64,000 nucleotides of DNA, from the NCBI GenBank assembly GCA_015178975.1, contig WHVD01000057.1:310001-374000 (forward strand), read 5' to 3'. Positions 22,397 through 35,582 of this stretch are shown in pieces. Both the position numbers and the translations under genes were made by a program. Under the pieces are notes generated by a model, which saw only the letters and a program-made list of their open reading frames with translations, was not told the origin of the DNA and did not search any database. The DNA is from Hysterangium stoloniferum. Its lineage: Eukaryota; Basidiomycota; Agaricomycetes; Hysterangiales; Hysterangiaceae. How positions within the stretch are numbered: position 1 is the first letter of the stretch; each line of letters begins with the position of its first letter.

Positions 22397-24161
22397 CTAC
22401 AATCCAACAACCTCAACCATATCGCCATCCTCCAGGTCGCAGTCCGAAATCGGTGTATCCGGATGTTGCTTTTCACCATCCACACAGAGTCGAACTTGAC
22501 TCGATTTTCTGGGTGATAATGCAGTACCACCTTGTTTTATTAAAATGGTTAAATATGCGCGTATGATTTTGCCACATGTTGTTGAAGGCCGGACAGTAAG
22601 CGTAATGTTATTCTTCCCTGACGCCCGAAGCACTATTTTAAACTTCATGTCTGTATTGTCGGCCCCAGCAGAGGCTTCTGATAGGTTTGGGGACCCTTCA
22701 CGGTCATAATTGGGTGCATCCGCCACTCCTTGAGCCGGAGTTGGCGAGCGCGCATGACGCATTTGTAATGCTTCATAAGTCGTCCGGGTACAGGCCTCTG
22801 TGCAGTAGGTTACTAATGACCCGGAGAAATCATATGTTTTAACTTACCAAGGTCAACTTTGTCCCATACCTGGAGTCCATGCGGGGTAATACTCGTGAAA
22901 AGCTGCTTTCGCTCCCGCATCAAGACCAGATCCTTCGTTAAGATACGCGCTCGATCGGATATTTGCGAAGACAATACTTTCAAGGACTCGTTCTAGTCAT
23001 TTCATTGTGAATTACGTTTTTGACTATGTCCGCACTTAAACGCACCCTGCCGATTGAGAAAGTCCAACCTTGTATCGATCGATCTCGTGTCATATCGTCT
23101 TCTGGATGAGGCACCCACGTTACGCGTACAATGACTATGGCAGTACCCATGATTGAGTTGGCCACACAGACTTGGCCGTCGTCATTTTCTGGATTCAGAA
23201 TGAGCATGAAATAGTCTTCTAGACTATCAGGAACTTATGCACGTCTATTGCGTACTCTTTGTTCAATACGGCGGAGGACTGGATCTAGATTTTCGCCCTC
23301 GTCGTCTTCGTCAGCATCATCTATCTCAATCGGTGGCGAATTTCTTCTTGGTAGGAGTTCTTCATGCTCATTCTGGAGGACCTTTCTGGAATATCATATT
23401 GCTTATATTCATTTAGGTAGGAACAGACGCACTGTATAGCTAGCTGGGTACGTAATCTCTCGGTTTCAGTTAGCTCGGGCGGAGGCGTGAGTGATCGCGA
23501 ACGGCTTCTTGGGCGAACACATTTGCCTGCCGCTGTACCATCCCCCGAGCCGCGTAAGTCATCATTAGACGATCCGGATCCGTTGCCCTCTTCATCCGAA
23601 ACGGTAAGGAGTGTTCTTTAAAGATAACTCTGTAAACTGGAGGGACACAGGAGGAAGATATATACCTTATTCCACCCTTCTTCGTCCATTTGGGCATAGC
23701 ATGAGGTCTTCCAGCACCGTATAGACTTTGCTTTCCACTCCGTCTGTTGCCTTTCGGTGTTATTTCATTAACCACGTCACTCTCTGAGTCCTCGGACCCA
23801 GTCTCCGATGACGATATCTGGGCGGCTGCCACCGCTTCTATTATTTATATACACCATTTCACTATGGATAAGACAACACTGAGGCATTATCAAAATGGTA
23901 CGCACGGGCGACGCGCTGGTTGATCTCTTTAATGCTCCGGCCTTTGTTGCGGACAAAGAAATCGTCTCTATTCTCAGATAATTGCTTTACAGCGTTTGCT
24001 GCAGAAGACCCAGATGTCTCGGAGCCATGCAAAGCAGAGGCTGCAGGTGCAGCCATACGAGGGCGAGGGCGGGGACGAGGTATCATGGTGGTAAATGAGC
24101 AAGAGTGTTTACGCGTCAGGGTGCCGTATTTACGATTGTGGGCGCGTTGCGGCTGGTTCAT
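22397..24161 (-). CDS. Rad60/Esc2/NIP45-family protein with SUMO-like domains
   Basis: Nuclear protein family with two C-terminal SUMO-like domains that helps genome stability and SUMO pathway control. Six introns are read. The N-terminus is basic and low-complexity (IPRPRPRPRMAAPAASA). Next come RDDFFVRNKGRSIKEIN, an acidic segment (SSSETGSEDSESD), PPPELTETERLRTQLA, then the first SUMO-like domain (VRVTWVPHPEDD, RVLESIVFANISDRAR, LFTSITPHGLQVWD). The second domain runs from DMKFKIVLRASGKNNITLTV to VDGEKQHPDTPISDCDLEDG and ends VVGL-stop. That last domain matches the Rad60-SLD family well. The start is uncertain: ATG at 24161 (MNQPQRAH) or ATG at 24086 (MIPRPRPRP), the latter closer to typical family starts. 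The last exon is partly duplicated at 18990-19150. Confidence 0.8.
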
Positions 24162-24362
24162 CTACCATTATATATATTTATCCTACAGAACGTCTTCAGG
24201 CTGTCTTTCTCCTCATTGCCATTAAATCATGAAGATGTTTATTCGTAAAGCTCTATTATGGTATAATTAAAGAACTTGTTGGTAACTTATCATAACCATT
24301 GTAATTAAAGTGCTGGTGACTTATCATAACCGACCATAACCGCCATGACCGCCTGACAACTC

Positions 24363-26475
24363 CTACTTTCCAAACGCCAAGTGTCTATCCTCCTCAAGGA
24401 ACGTTTTCCCATACTGCCCGACCACAGCGTGATGTGAGTTATTCAAAAGTGTGGCGGAGAACCCTCCCCACAAACATTGCACAATATTCTTCGCAACATC
24501 CATACCCTCGAAGTACGCACCCTGTCACAATGAAATCCAAAGTCAATCCAACGCACAGGACAACGATCTTGTCCGCAACACCAACATCAACAAATCACAC
24601 ATAAAACGCACCTGCAAGTATCCATAATACCTGAAACTTGTCGCTTCCCCCGCAAACCACAACCTAGTCCCCAGCGGCGCCCTCAAATTATTGAAGACCG
24701 CAGGGGGATATGACGTTCCCCAGTTCGAATACGACCCTCTGAAAAGGGGATCGCTGTGCCATTTCTTAAAGAGGATCTGCACTGGATCTGGAATATGCTG
24801 TCCATACATAGACCTCAACACGGTCATCATTTCTGCTCGCGTTTTTTCAACACTCTGTCGTTCGATACGGATGCTCTCGCGGTTTGTAACTGTCGCTAAG
24901 ATGATGTGGGAGTTTGGAAGCAAGATGGGTAGATCGAGGGATTCCCAGACGGGGTAGTACCCGCGTTTGCTGGGATCGGCGTAGAGTTGGAATTGGGTGG
25001 GAGACCAGAAGGTAGTGTTGAAGACCAGGTAAATTTTGGTGAATGTTCCCTGGTGTTACAGGTGGTAAGTTAAGGAACTCGAGACTCAGTGATGGATTCA
25101 ATAAATGAATGAATGTCCATACCATGTCCATGCCATCGATGGCTTCTTGTTTCCAAACAGGTAAGGCGGGACTGAATATGACATCGTCGTTTTGGAGGAC
25201 ACCGACGCTGCATGCGAGTGATACCAGATCACGTCAGATTCGCCATCATAACCATAAACAGTACAGCCAAAAAAAAAAAACGCACGAAAAAGTACAAATA
25301 GCATAATCGGCCTCAATACGCCGTCCTCCTTGCGTGTGGATAGTAACTCCAGTCGAAGTATACTTAATATTGGTGACCGTATGACCAAGCAACACCCTCG
25401 AGTCTGATCTGTCGAGGAAGCTGGCAGCCTCGGTTAGCGCTATGGTCTTGAACCCTCGTTGGTCGATAACAAGATTGTTTTCGGGGGAAAATCCTAAACA
25501 CGTTTTGAGTTGGAATGATAAATAGGAAATAGGCAGTACAACTATGAAATCGATGCTAACCATTGTAGGTGAAGTTGAAGTTCAAGGCGGATGCTAGGAA
25601 GGAGGTTTCCTCGGGTGGATAAGCGAATTGACTGATATGGCAGCATATATGCGTTCATCTCAGTCTCTGTGATGGAGATATGACACCCACAAGTCAAACA
25701 TGAGATACTCGGCCGCATCATCGAGATACGTGCGAGGTCTATATCCAGAAAGGCTCAGTCCAACTCTGGCACGCAGATCGCCTTGCTGCACATCAAGCTC
25801 GTTAGGCAATTATATACGCGTCCCGCATGCGCAATCCTTCACCTCCTTAAGTACCCTTTCACCTAGTTGAAGGAGGAGCTTGATGTTAGCTCGTTTTTTA
25901 AAAAAAAGCCGCTGTTTCGGCACACTAACCAGCAACAGCGAGATATGTTGAAAAAGCATCACTAAAAGCATTCAACTCCTTCTCCATATTCACAGGACCA
26001 TTATTATTAAATGTCGCAAGATCGCTGAGGGGGGACGGCACGTTCGTAAGGTTATTCTTCAGTGCTAGAGTGTATATAGGATTTTGCGTGGCTCCTTCTC
26101 CTAGCCCTTGAATCCAGCTCGGACCTAGTTCCACCTTGACACCGTTGGCTAGCGCGACATCTTGCATTCGTCCTCCTGTAATAGAGAAATAGACGGGTTA
26201 TCAAAGCCAACATAATCATTCTGACTCCAACGCCAAGAATGCATACCAAGCTCATGCCTCCCTTCCACGATGACAAAATCCTCCAACCCCTGCTCATGCA
26301 GAGTCCTCCCAGCGATTATACCAGTCAAACCCCCACCCAGAATAGCGACACGCGTTTTAACGACCTTTTCATTTATTGCATTAGCAGCTCCGACTGTCTT
26401 GAAACTAGATGACACGAAGGTCGCACAAAGTGTAAGGCTGAGGACGGTTCTGAATGTTGAATAGAGCATCCTCAT
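24363..26475 (-). CDS. Secreted flavin-containing amine (polyamine) oxidase
   Basis: FAD enzyme that oxidises primary or secondary amines, probably polyamines, releasing H2O2 and aldehyde. A hydrophobic N-terminus (MLYSTFRTVLSLTLCATFV) looks like a signal peptide, suggesting secretion. The dinucleotide-binding motif is VAILGGGLTGIIAG, followed by the acidic ribose-binding EGR and, after an intron, GGRMQDVAL, VELGPSWIQG. The middle part includes ENNLVIDQRGFKTI and GGRRIEADYAICTF. The C-terminal FAD contact RLWFAGEATS-FRYYGYLQGAYFEG is clear. The mature enzyme would have about 480 residues. The start is taken as ATG at 26475; a second ATG two codons later is equally possible. At least six introns are needed and the middle region (25560-25920) was read less securely than the ends. 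Confidence 0.82.
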
Positions 26476-26955
26476 TGTCACTAACAATCGACGTCAGAAT
26501 CAAAGTGAAGTTGGAGAGTCACTGGCTATTTCGGAGTTAAGTAGCTTGTAAATAGTTATCGTTCCAGGAAGGTCCAACTGTACCCATAAGTGCTGATAAA
26601 TTGTATGGTTTCCGTCATGCCATTCAAATTCTGCCTGTTAATTAACTTCGGCACCCGTGACTCTTGAGCAGTTGCCGAACGCCACCGTAGATAATCTCAT
26701 GAGTCATCTCAAGCTTACTCTGAAGTCTAAAATTCAATCAAGCATTAACATCGTCTATGTACAACGATGCACAAAGACATATTGTCCAGATTAGAAAAGA
26801 AATGGGGTAACATGGGACCGGGGGTAAATGCAAAATGCAAGTAAAGAGTGGTAGCGATATGTGTTTACATCATGATAATAGATTGAAGATGTACAATACT
26901 GAGTCGTCTCGTGTCATTAATGGTCATCATAGTTAGTATACGGCTGGACTGTATT
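26476..26955. other. Intergenic region
   Basis: Between the 5' end of the amine oxidase gene and the 3' end of the VNX1-like gene. AT-rich, no frame or repeat that I can support. Presumably amine oxidase promoter and VNX1-like 3' UTR. Confidence 0.4.
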
Positions 26956-29900
26956 CTACCGTGCTGCTAGGTAGGTCCAAATAGTTCGTAAGGTTGAGGA
27001 ACTCGGTCCCGAGAGCGTTGGCGCGAAAGTGGTTAGGTGTGACACCTCTGTTGACGCGGGAGCGTAGTAGAATCCAGCCCCGAGGACTAGGTAACTAAAC
27101 GGTATCATTAATAATATAATCATTAGCAAATGAAATGACTCATACCTAAGAATCAGAATACTCCCACGATGGTAGTTTGCTTTAGCTTCGATATATGTGT
27201 ATGTGAGGAGGAAGATTGAGAGAATAATAGCGATAACATCCCAGCGAGGGAAGATCAAGCTGCAAATAACAGAAAATAACATAGGCCAGCTCAAATCTGA
27301 CAGCGAAAGACACTATTTGCTTGTACTCACGTGAACTCACTCGCAGTATTCTCCTTTGGTGAGTTATACCAAGCAGAAAACGCAACCATGGCAGGTATTT
27401 GAAGTAAGCAAACTTGTAAAGCATATGCCGATCCAATTTCCATACTTCAAAGGGTAAGGATGAGAATTTGTTTATGAGAATGAATTTAATAACACATACC
27501 TAAGGGAAATGTTTCCATGTATAGCAAAAGAAATGGCGTTCATAAACTCCGTTGTATTCGGAACTAAAGCGAAAAGTGTAATCCCAAGGAATTTCTCCTG
27601 AATACTAGAGCCTTCGAGGACGACATCCACAACCTCGACCAGAATTTCTACAAAAGTGGTCAGTGATAATCAATGTCGTATTAAGCAGCCAAAGAAACAA
27701 AAGTAAGAGCGTACCCGCAATTATAGCATACAAGAACGTGCACGACAGCAGAACGCTCGCACTAACCCCCCGGCTCCATGAGGGGGCATCATGGCCGCCA
27801 TGGCCGCCAGCGTCTTCCTGTTCCCCAGCCCCGGAGATACGCACCCTCGCCGGTGATGCAGCATGGGTCTGCTGATGGCGCAACGCCGAAACAGTAGCAA
27901 CCGCAACAGCCCGAGTGAAATCATCCGTGGTAAGTGGCGTCGGCAACGCCTGTTTATCCAGCCCATGGCTCTTCACAGCATGATCGACACTTTCGAGGAC
28001 GGGAGTGAATGCGACGGAGGCCATTGGGTTCGGCAACGACACCGACATACTACGTGTCTGCACGGGAGAGACGGGCCGGGTATGTGTTGTGCTGTTCACA
28101 GTATTCGGCGGGACCGAAGCTGGATTGAAAGTGGTTGCGATAGGCGAGATAGGGGCAGGATAACCGGTCATTGTAGCCTGGCTGGGTTTGCGCTGTAGAC
28201 GATGAATAGGAAGCGTCCCTGTCAGATTGGCTTGTGCAAGCCGGTTATAAAGACTCGTACGGCCCGAGGCAGTAGGCATGTTGACAGTGCCGATATCCAA
28301 TGGATGCATGAGCTGCTGGGGGTTCTGCCAAATCTGTGAGGCATGTGTACGAAGGGAGAACCAAAGGCCGATTAAATATGACTATACAAATGGTTTGTCA
28401 GTTAATGGGAGTCATTCAGGTCAAAGGAAAAGAACGTACGAAAAGTAAGATACCTGCACAGAAATACATGAATTCCTTGACTGTATTCTGATAGAAAGGA
28501 TCTTCCGTTGGGTCTTGGTGTTCATAATAGCAATGAGTGCAGGTCCACGGTGCATCCGCCGAGTTTACCCCAGGCGATGTGCTCGGGCAGCCATCACAGA
28601 CAAGTTTAAACTAGTTAGCTTTATCAACACTCACACCAGATACTCTGATAAAGTCATCTACTCACATTCCCATATACCTGGTAGAACATGGTGGGTGTCA
28701 ACACACCGATAATAGCCATGATCAGCATAGTACTAGTTACACCAGCACTCTTCGCATTGAACTTCTGCTCTTTTTTCTTCAATGCCCCACTGCACATACT
28801 AAGCCCCGGCATGAGCAGTACGCCAGCAAGCAAACTGCCTACGATACTACCCTCAACGAGGGGACCCTTGCCCTGAGTAAGCGCAATGCCATAAAGTATA
28901 ATCTCAATGATACTTCCGAATGTTGCATTGATAACGGCGCCCATGCCGATACTACTCTGTGCGCTGATACTTGCCACGGCCATACCGATGAAGTACGATA
29001 ACGGAATAACACTCAATAAACTCAGCACAAAAACGAAGGCACGACTTGCAAGGAAACCGAGTATTCCGGTGAGAGGGGTACCTGCATGCTCGCATCGTTC
29101 AGCCAAGGGGAGTAGCACAAATCCGTCGAATATGACAAAGAATACGACAGGGAGTAGATTGATGAACATGATGTTCACACCTCCGACGGTGTACTTGTAA
29201 TACCGCAGACCAACGGCGCGATATGTGCATAGTAAGACGGTGGAGCGTGGGTCTGCCGACGGATGGGGAGCAGCTTGTCCAGCACTTAGTCGGGTTCGCT
29301 GTACTGTGTACACGGTGTCACTCTCAGGTTGCGCTGACATTTCTGGACGAGGAGGAGTAGGAACTAGGGTTGGCGGTGGCGCAGAGCGGAATCGGATGTT
29401 ACGCGGTCGAGACCAAAGGTGAGTTAACAGCTCCCAATTGAGCTTTGCCATAGGGATCGTAACGACGAGGGCCCAACAAATCATCGTAACTAAAAGAAGT
29501 ATGGGGGCAAGGATGCAGACAAAGACCAAATAAAAAGTAACGGTTCCGAGCCAATGACCCGCAGGCGCTTTCTTGGGATGAGAGTCTATGTCGGTGGTAC
29601 CGTATGCATCGACATGGCCTCTTGAAAGTAGGCCAGTCCGTTCATTTGCGGCACTGCTGTTCCATGATGTAGCCTGTTGGTGTGTGTGGCCAGGTGTTAT
29701 CGTAGAAATGGTAGAATGAGTCGTTAGAGGAACTCCGGAAGATGTGTCACTTTCATGAGCAGATTCGGGAATTGGAGAGTGCCCTCTTGGGATACTGTTA
29801 GAGAGGGAGGACGGCTCCCTCTCCGTAGCAGCGGTAGGAGCAGGAATATCTTCGTCTCCTGCTACCTTATCAGCCTCATCCTCCTCTGTATCGCCTTCGA

Positions 29901-30660
29901 CATACTTTCCAAAAGGCCACAGGATATACCAGGCCAAGCCAAATAATAGTCGACCATATTCGCAACCGCCATACGGAATAATCCAGACAAGGCAAGCAAT
30001 AACAAAAGTGAGTATAGAAAGCCACCATCCGAAAGCAATGGTCCAAAATGCATTGCCTGGTATGAAATGGCGGTCTATAGTCGCCTTTGGAACCGAATGT
30101 ACCTCAGTTTCGGCGTCGCGTGTGACAGTCCTGGATTTTTTATATAGAGCAGGTTTCCATATAGGCAGACCGAATGGGTGCTCAACATTCATAAGAGATT
30201 GTCGATCCTTGAGGGTGAGTGGATCTTCCTCTGTGAACTCACGCTCCCCTAGACCTGCAATCTCCGCAGGAGGGGCGCCGTCAGTTGCACCGGGCGCACC
30301 TGGAGTGTCCCCTTCTTCATCATCACTCCCGTCTGCGTTGACGTCTTCGTTATCGAAAACACCCTTGCCTGTTGTAGACACGCTCGCGCTTCTCAGACTT
30401 CTTGCACCTCTCGTCGAGGTTCCACGATACATCCTGGATGATGTATCTCTACGAATGGGTGGTGATCCGGGTCTGTAAGAAGGAGAGGTGGGGAAATAGC
30501 TTGTGCCTTGGTGGTGATGAGCGGGAGTCTCAGACCAAGTCGAGTTGCGACTTGCACTGCGATGAGGTGGTCGGTGCACTGCACTCTGACCGGGAGTGGG
30601 TGTGGAAGAGAATCCATCGTCGTCTGGGAACTCGTTGGGAGGGGGGGGATTAGTCGACAT
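26956..30660 (-). CDS. VNX1: VNX1-like vacuolar cation/H+ antiporter
   Basis: Membrane exchanger of the Ca2+:cation antiporter (CaCA) superfamily. In yeast VNX1 is a low-affinity monovalent cation/H+ exchanger of the vacuole. The order of domains is distinctive: a long serine/proline-rich cytosolic tail (about 190 residues, ending at HPFGLPIWKPALYKK), then the YccF-like inner-membrane unit (GNAFWTIAFGWWLSI and YILWPFGKYVEGD). The first exchanger half carries INATFGSIIEIILYGIALTQG. A cysteine-containing loop (FKLVCDGC, CTHCYYE) and a long variable cytosolic loop follow. The second half reads EILVEVVDVVLEGSS and VPNTTEFMNAISFAIHGN-ISLS-MEIGSAY. Both repeats keep the polar Asn/Glu residues expected for ion binding. 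Six or seven introns lie in the 3' part. I chose ATG at 30660 (MSTNPPPPNEF); an upstream ATG at 30735 is in frame. About 1,050 residues. Confidence 0.86.
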
Positions 30661-31375
30661 CGCACACGATGAACGGGCAAGTTGAGTCGTAGTAAATAGT
30701 TTGATTCCGTAGCCGAGCCGAGCCGGCGGTAACACTAAGGCTTAAAACGCCAATTATCATGAAGTAAATTAAATAGGCGATTTGGGCGCTACCCCCAATT
30801 ATTATTATTATTATTATTTTGTAGAGGATCTTCTGTGTAGAGGGTTTCCCTTCAAAGCCTTTCTAATATATAAACCTTAAGTTGACCCAGACTGAAAGAA
30901 AGTGTTGGTTTTACTTGCATAATATAGTGTGCAACGACTGGAGGCATCAGAGTCTTAATTTGATAACAATATTGAAGTACGTGTCTGTTCAACCTTATAT
31001 TAGTCCTATAATTGATTCTGTGTATATATAGCTATATTATAATCTCCCTGCGATATGGGTTGTATATCTAGCAATTTAATTATTAGCATTCTCTCCGATC
31101 TCAAGGTATCACGCGACCAAAATGCCGATATTTCCCTGCGTTTAGCCTTGGATTCTCGACTCTGAGAGACCTCTGGAAGTACAAAAATTTCTGACCATCC
31201 GAGGAAACCCCGATGGAAACATAACAGTATATTGACGAAAAATGCAGCCCTAATGCCATGGAAAACTTGTCTGTCGACTGGATACGAAGTACACCCGCCG
31301 TGCTCTCGGATCCCGCTGTGACACCAACCCTCATGACCTCCAAAATTCTATCGACAATTCTTTCTTCCATGCTTG
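30661..31375. promoter_or_regulatory. Divergent intergenic region with ATT microsatellite
   Basis: Separates the VNX1-like gene (minus) from the first DUF202 gene (plus). A perfect (ATT)7 microsatellite lies at 30798-30818. AT-rich, with several TATA-like strings (for example tatatatagc near 31023). No reading frame is supported. Confidence 0.5.
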
Positions 31376-32095
31376 ATGAACATGTCTCTTGTAAACACCA
31401 CTAATTTCCCTAAACCCGTCAGCCATGGTGATGTCGTTGATAGTGCACAATCATGCGACGCAGCGTCCATTAGTATATCACCCTCCCCAACACAAGAACA
31501 TACGGGTGCTCACTCCCACACACGACTGCCTCCTTCAAGCCAATCGGAGGAGGCCTGCCCCCGCTCTCTGAGGGAAAGGGTTGCTCGACTACTTCCCCGA
31601 AAACCACCACAAATCTCATACGTACTTGAAAACGTTGGTTCAGTCGCCCGTGATCATCTCGCAAATGAGAGGACTTGGCTGGCATACGTGCGTACAAGCC
31701 TGGCTATAGCGGCAATGGGGGTCGGTATGTATTTTTCTCACCTATTTCGCCGCGTTGATATTCATCACGGAGTACGACAGCAATTGTGCAACTTTTCACA
31801 ATAGCACCCTCAAACAGAGCAGTTTCACACAAAAAATATTCTGCACGACCCCTTGGAGCGACCATCGTAATAGTTGCGGTTGGGGTTCTTGGAATAGGTA
31901 TGAGTATTGTCATCCTTCCTATCGAGTTATATTTATCGTTGCGCTTGAGGTGTCTATCGCTATTTCAAAATTCAGAAAGCAATGACGCAGGGCATCTTTC
32001 CTGTCGCGCGAGGTACAATTATCGTAATCACCGCAGTATTAGCGTCCCTGGCGGCCGTCATCTTTGCTATCCTTGTCGCACTACCCGGGATGTAG
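31376..32095 (+). CDS. DUF202 (YidH-family) small membrane protein, copy 1
   Basis: Protein of about 205 residues with a disordered, serine-rich N-terminal half and a C-terminal DUF202 domain. The domain signature is DHLANERTWLAYVRTSLAIA, followed across an intron by VQLFTIAP. Another helix (RPLGATIVIVAVGVLGIG) and, after a second intron, the conserved YRYFKIQKAMTQG and a last TM helix (VITAVLASLAAVIFAILVAL) complete it. DUF202 is found in bacterial YidH-like proteins and in fungal membrane proteins, including the VTC complex. The function of stand-alone fungal members is unknown to me. The start is the ATG at 31376; another ATG follows two codons later. A related gene lies at 57468-58243. 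Confidence 0.85.
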
Positions 32096-32474
32096 ATTTG
32101 TAGTGGTTAACAAGCATGCTGCTTATGGCGATTATCTTTGTATCTTCTAGCTATTCTTGCCGAGATCTCATATCATGTCTCGATGGACCTATACTATTCA
32201 CGTTAGCAGTCTCATTATAAACTGACTTATCCAATTGTACTTCGCTGTATGGTTACGAGAATTCACTTTTATGAATTCATACTTCTCTTCCCAATTGGCC
32301 ACCTGGGGGTTCAATACGAATCTTAAATCCCAGAACTTTCAAAACATTTTACTAATTAGCAATAAATGCATTGTATATCTGGAGTTGAATCCGTACTGGG
32401 AGTTGAATCCGCACTGGAGTTGGATCCATCTAAAGCTACAGGTATCTGTGTATTAATACAGGATGATTATTGCC
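32096..32474. other. Intergenic region between convergent genes
   Basis: Between the 3' ends of the DUF202 gene and the adenosine kinase gene. Contains a short local tandem, two near-copies of gagttgaatccg/tactggg at about 32380-32420. No gene is supported. Confidence 0.45.
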
Positions 32475-33888
32475 TCAGAGGACGTTTTCCTTTGGCCACT
32501 TCAATTGAGAGCCAATCTGCGCAGCAACCACGGTTATTTTACACAATATGTAAAGAGATAAAAACACACCTGTCCCACACACATCGCTCCCAATTTATGA
32601 CCTACCTCCACGGCTTCATCAGTAGATTTACCGAGGATCAATGCGCCAACAAAACCGCCAGCGAACATATCACCGGCTCCGTTGGTATCCACAATCTGAC
32701 TATCAGAAAGTGGTTGGATAGGGAAGACCTGAAAATGGATATTACTCGACAGCGACAGACGGCGGAAGACTATGAAACATACCTTCACATTCTCCAGATT
32801 TTCGGCAGACACAACAATGGTAGGCTGATTGCCATGTGTGATCACGACAGTCCTTGGGCGCGATGGATTGGCTTTAGGAGATGCGGCAATGTATTTAGCA
32901 ATGGCAGCGAGGTTTTTCGTCTCGGGAAGACCTTGGGCTGTAGCATATGATTCCGCCTCCGATTCATTACCGATAACAATGTCGCAATAGGGAAGAAGAC
33001 TGTCAAGCTGTTCCTTGAAAAATTGCGGAATAAAGGGGGCAGAAAGATTTGTCACGAAGACCTGAATAGCAAATGTGTTAAGTATTGTATTGTTTAGCAT
33101 AAAGACCTGACCGACTTTGCCCGCGAGCGACGCCTTCTTGGCGACTAACAAGGCGCTTTCAATTCCGTGTGTCAAAAAGAAACCGCCGACATAGATGTAC
33201 TTGGCATTGTCAATGAGAGGCGCAATGGTAGGGGATGACAGGTGTGCTTTGTCGAATTTTTCGGCGGCTCGGAGGGTGGTAACGAGAGATCTATTCAATC
33301 CGTCAATAAATGAAGAATGTGGCATGGAAAAAAAAAAAAATACCGGTCATGATTAGTTAACACTACGGCACAAGCGCCAGTTTTTTCGCCGTTCACGACG
33401 TAATACTTGCTATCAACACCTTCCCTCTCGTTGGCCGCCCGCAGTTGACCGGCGAGATCATCTGAGCCGACAGCACCTGTGTAGACTACGGAATTTGGGG
33501 GTAAAACGTACTTCAAACTATTTCTCAGAAGAACTCCATAGATGGCTGAAATGCGACGTACAGCGGCAGCACGAGCTGAGTTTTGACCAGCACCTCCAGC
33601 AACATACGTGACGTCGTGCTTGGACGTTATTTCCTCATAGCTGTTCCCATAATTTAGCCAGATTTGTGGAATGTCATATATGTCATTTACATTGGTGCAT
33701 GGCTCTCTGATGCCAGAATGGCGTCGTTGGATTTGAGCGTGTACTTTTCTAGGAGTGCCTCGCCGTTCCTAACCTGTATGGTAGTATCTTTAAGATGATA
33801 TTATCCTTTTACGGCTGTTCCAACAAACCTGAATATCCAGCAAGGGATTTCCCATAGCAAACAAGGAATAAGAAGGTGAAGACATGGT
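32475..33888 (-). CDS. ADO1: Adenosine kinase
   Basis: PfkB-family sugar kinase that phosphorylates adenosine to AMP in the cytosol, recycling adenosine from the methylation cycle. The N-terminus MSSPSYSLFAMGNPLLDIQ holds the substrate-binding GNPLLD. After introns come VTYVAGGAGQNSARAAA (the family's GG-GQN motif), YVLPPNSVVYTGAVGSDD, TGACAVVLTNHDRSLVTTL, YIYVGGFFLT and CDIVIGNESEAE. The catalytic signature is VDTNGAGDMFAGGFVGAL, with Asp as base and the GAGD anion hole. The last exon reads IGSQLKWPKENVL-stop. About 345 residues, the normal size. No lesion seen. The gene is convergent with the DUF202 gene on its left. Confidence 0.93.
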
Positions 33889-35582
33889 TGCGTGGTGGTA
33901 GCTTTCAGGTCAGGCTACGATTTAGAATGAGGGTGTGGACTGTTGTGGACATACTCCAACGAAATTGTTGTCTTTATATGCTATCTCTTGGCGTATACCC
34001 GAAGGACGGCGCCTATTATGTAAGTTTCTCCCGCGCAATTCACCAGTCGGCCTTGATAAACACTGAAAATAAAATATGAGTTAATTAGCTCTGCGTAAAA
34101 TACTGGATTAAAATGGTGGTGAGGATTTCTGGTTTCATTATATCCACTTGACATGGAAATTTGTTGGAAAGCAAATATAACGCGACACCTTATTGTTGCA
34201 TACTTGTCTGTAGACCATATGCTTAGTAGGGATTCGTTACTAACTCATTTTCCCCTTACAGACTTTATACCCACAATGACCCGCCAGCGGATCATTGTCA
34301 TATAACACGGTATGTTAAGGTCTAGCTAAAGGGGATATGTTTTAAGTGCATGTGTCCAACAGAGCTAGTATGTACGAGACTTACGATTATCTGTTGGTAT
34401 CGATCGGTTATTTACTTGCGTGATTAGCTTATCGACATTTTCACATATACACATATACTGTTGAGTGATAATCCCTAAACCCGTTACAAAAACCAACAAC
34501 TAGCTCAACGGACCGAAGCTAAGTACAAGTTGTAAATATTTTCGTTGAAGAAGAGCACTCCGTCACGATAGCAGAGAATGCCCGCCCCTTTGTCCTTACG
34601 GACTGGAAAGGCCGCAGAGCATTAATTGCTCCCAAGCCCGCGATGGCTTGGATGTGTCGCAGACTAATATTACTCGCCCCATGGAATGGAAGGCGAAAGT
34701 ACTTTCCTGATGTCAAATCCTAACGACAAACCCGCCAAGAGCTTGTATCGGATCGATGGTCCCATCATGATGACAACGACACCCATACGGAGAAATTCCC
34801 CCTCATTAGTCCTCGCCCGAGACCACGCGACGCACGAACAGTTACCCCCATCAGACCAAACTTGATAAGGAAATTTAAGGTATATATATGATACTAGTGT
34901 AAGTGCAGTGGGATATGAGCGCATATGGGCATGATACCTTTCACACGACCCTCATATTACCTTTCCGCTTGGTACAACCTTTTGTTATTCAGATGCACCA
35001 TTTCCAAATTACTCTTCCATTCCTTGTTTGATTCTGCATATGTTGCTATGTCATATTGAGCACCCCACTATGTTTTGTTTACACATTCCATCCCCTGTCT
35101 CCTCCATTCTGATCACCTTTTTTGATATTGATTTCTTTAATATGAAATCAGTCTTGTACACCACTATTCCTAAAGTTGTATTGGGGTTGAGATGGGTCCA
35201 AAAGTAATGAAAGGAGGTTAGAAAGATAAGTAGTTGAAGCTAAGGAAGGTAGACTGTAACTTGGGAAACCTGAAAGTAATCTGATAGGCTGATGTATGTA
35301 AGTTTGTTATTAAGGAGAATTCCTATTAACCTGCACAAAATGGTCAAGTCATTGAGACAGTTGCTAACACAGTTGTTCCTATGCCAGTCTATAACCAAAT
35401 ACACACAGAGAATAAGGCTAGAGATTTGCACTGGGTGATGTACATATGTACATACAGTGCCTCAAAAAACCCTTCCAATGTTTAGTACTTCAGACTTACA
35501 TCCTTGATAGCTCAGAGAATAAAAATGCAAAAATATCGAGAATATTTGTGAATATGCTCTATCATATCTAGATTGTGTTATG
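33889..35582. other. Gene-poor region left of the transposon nest
   Basis: No gene recognised. Two partly overlapping minus-strand open stretches at 34519-34924 contain protein-like wording but no family that I know. From about 35000 the base composition becomes AT-rich and CpG-poor, matching the decayed repeats to the right, so decayed element sequence probably begins here. Confidence 0.4.

Noticed and set aside
30008..30478. 156-codon plus-strand frame opposite the VNX1-like gene
   Set aside because: It lies antisense to the long first exon of a well-supported gene.
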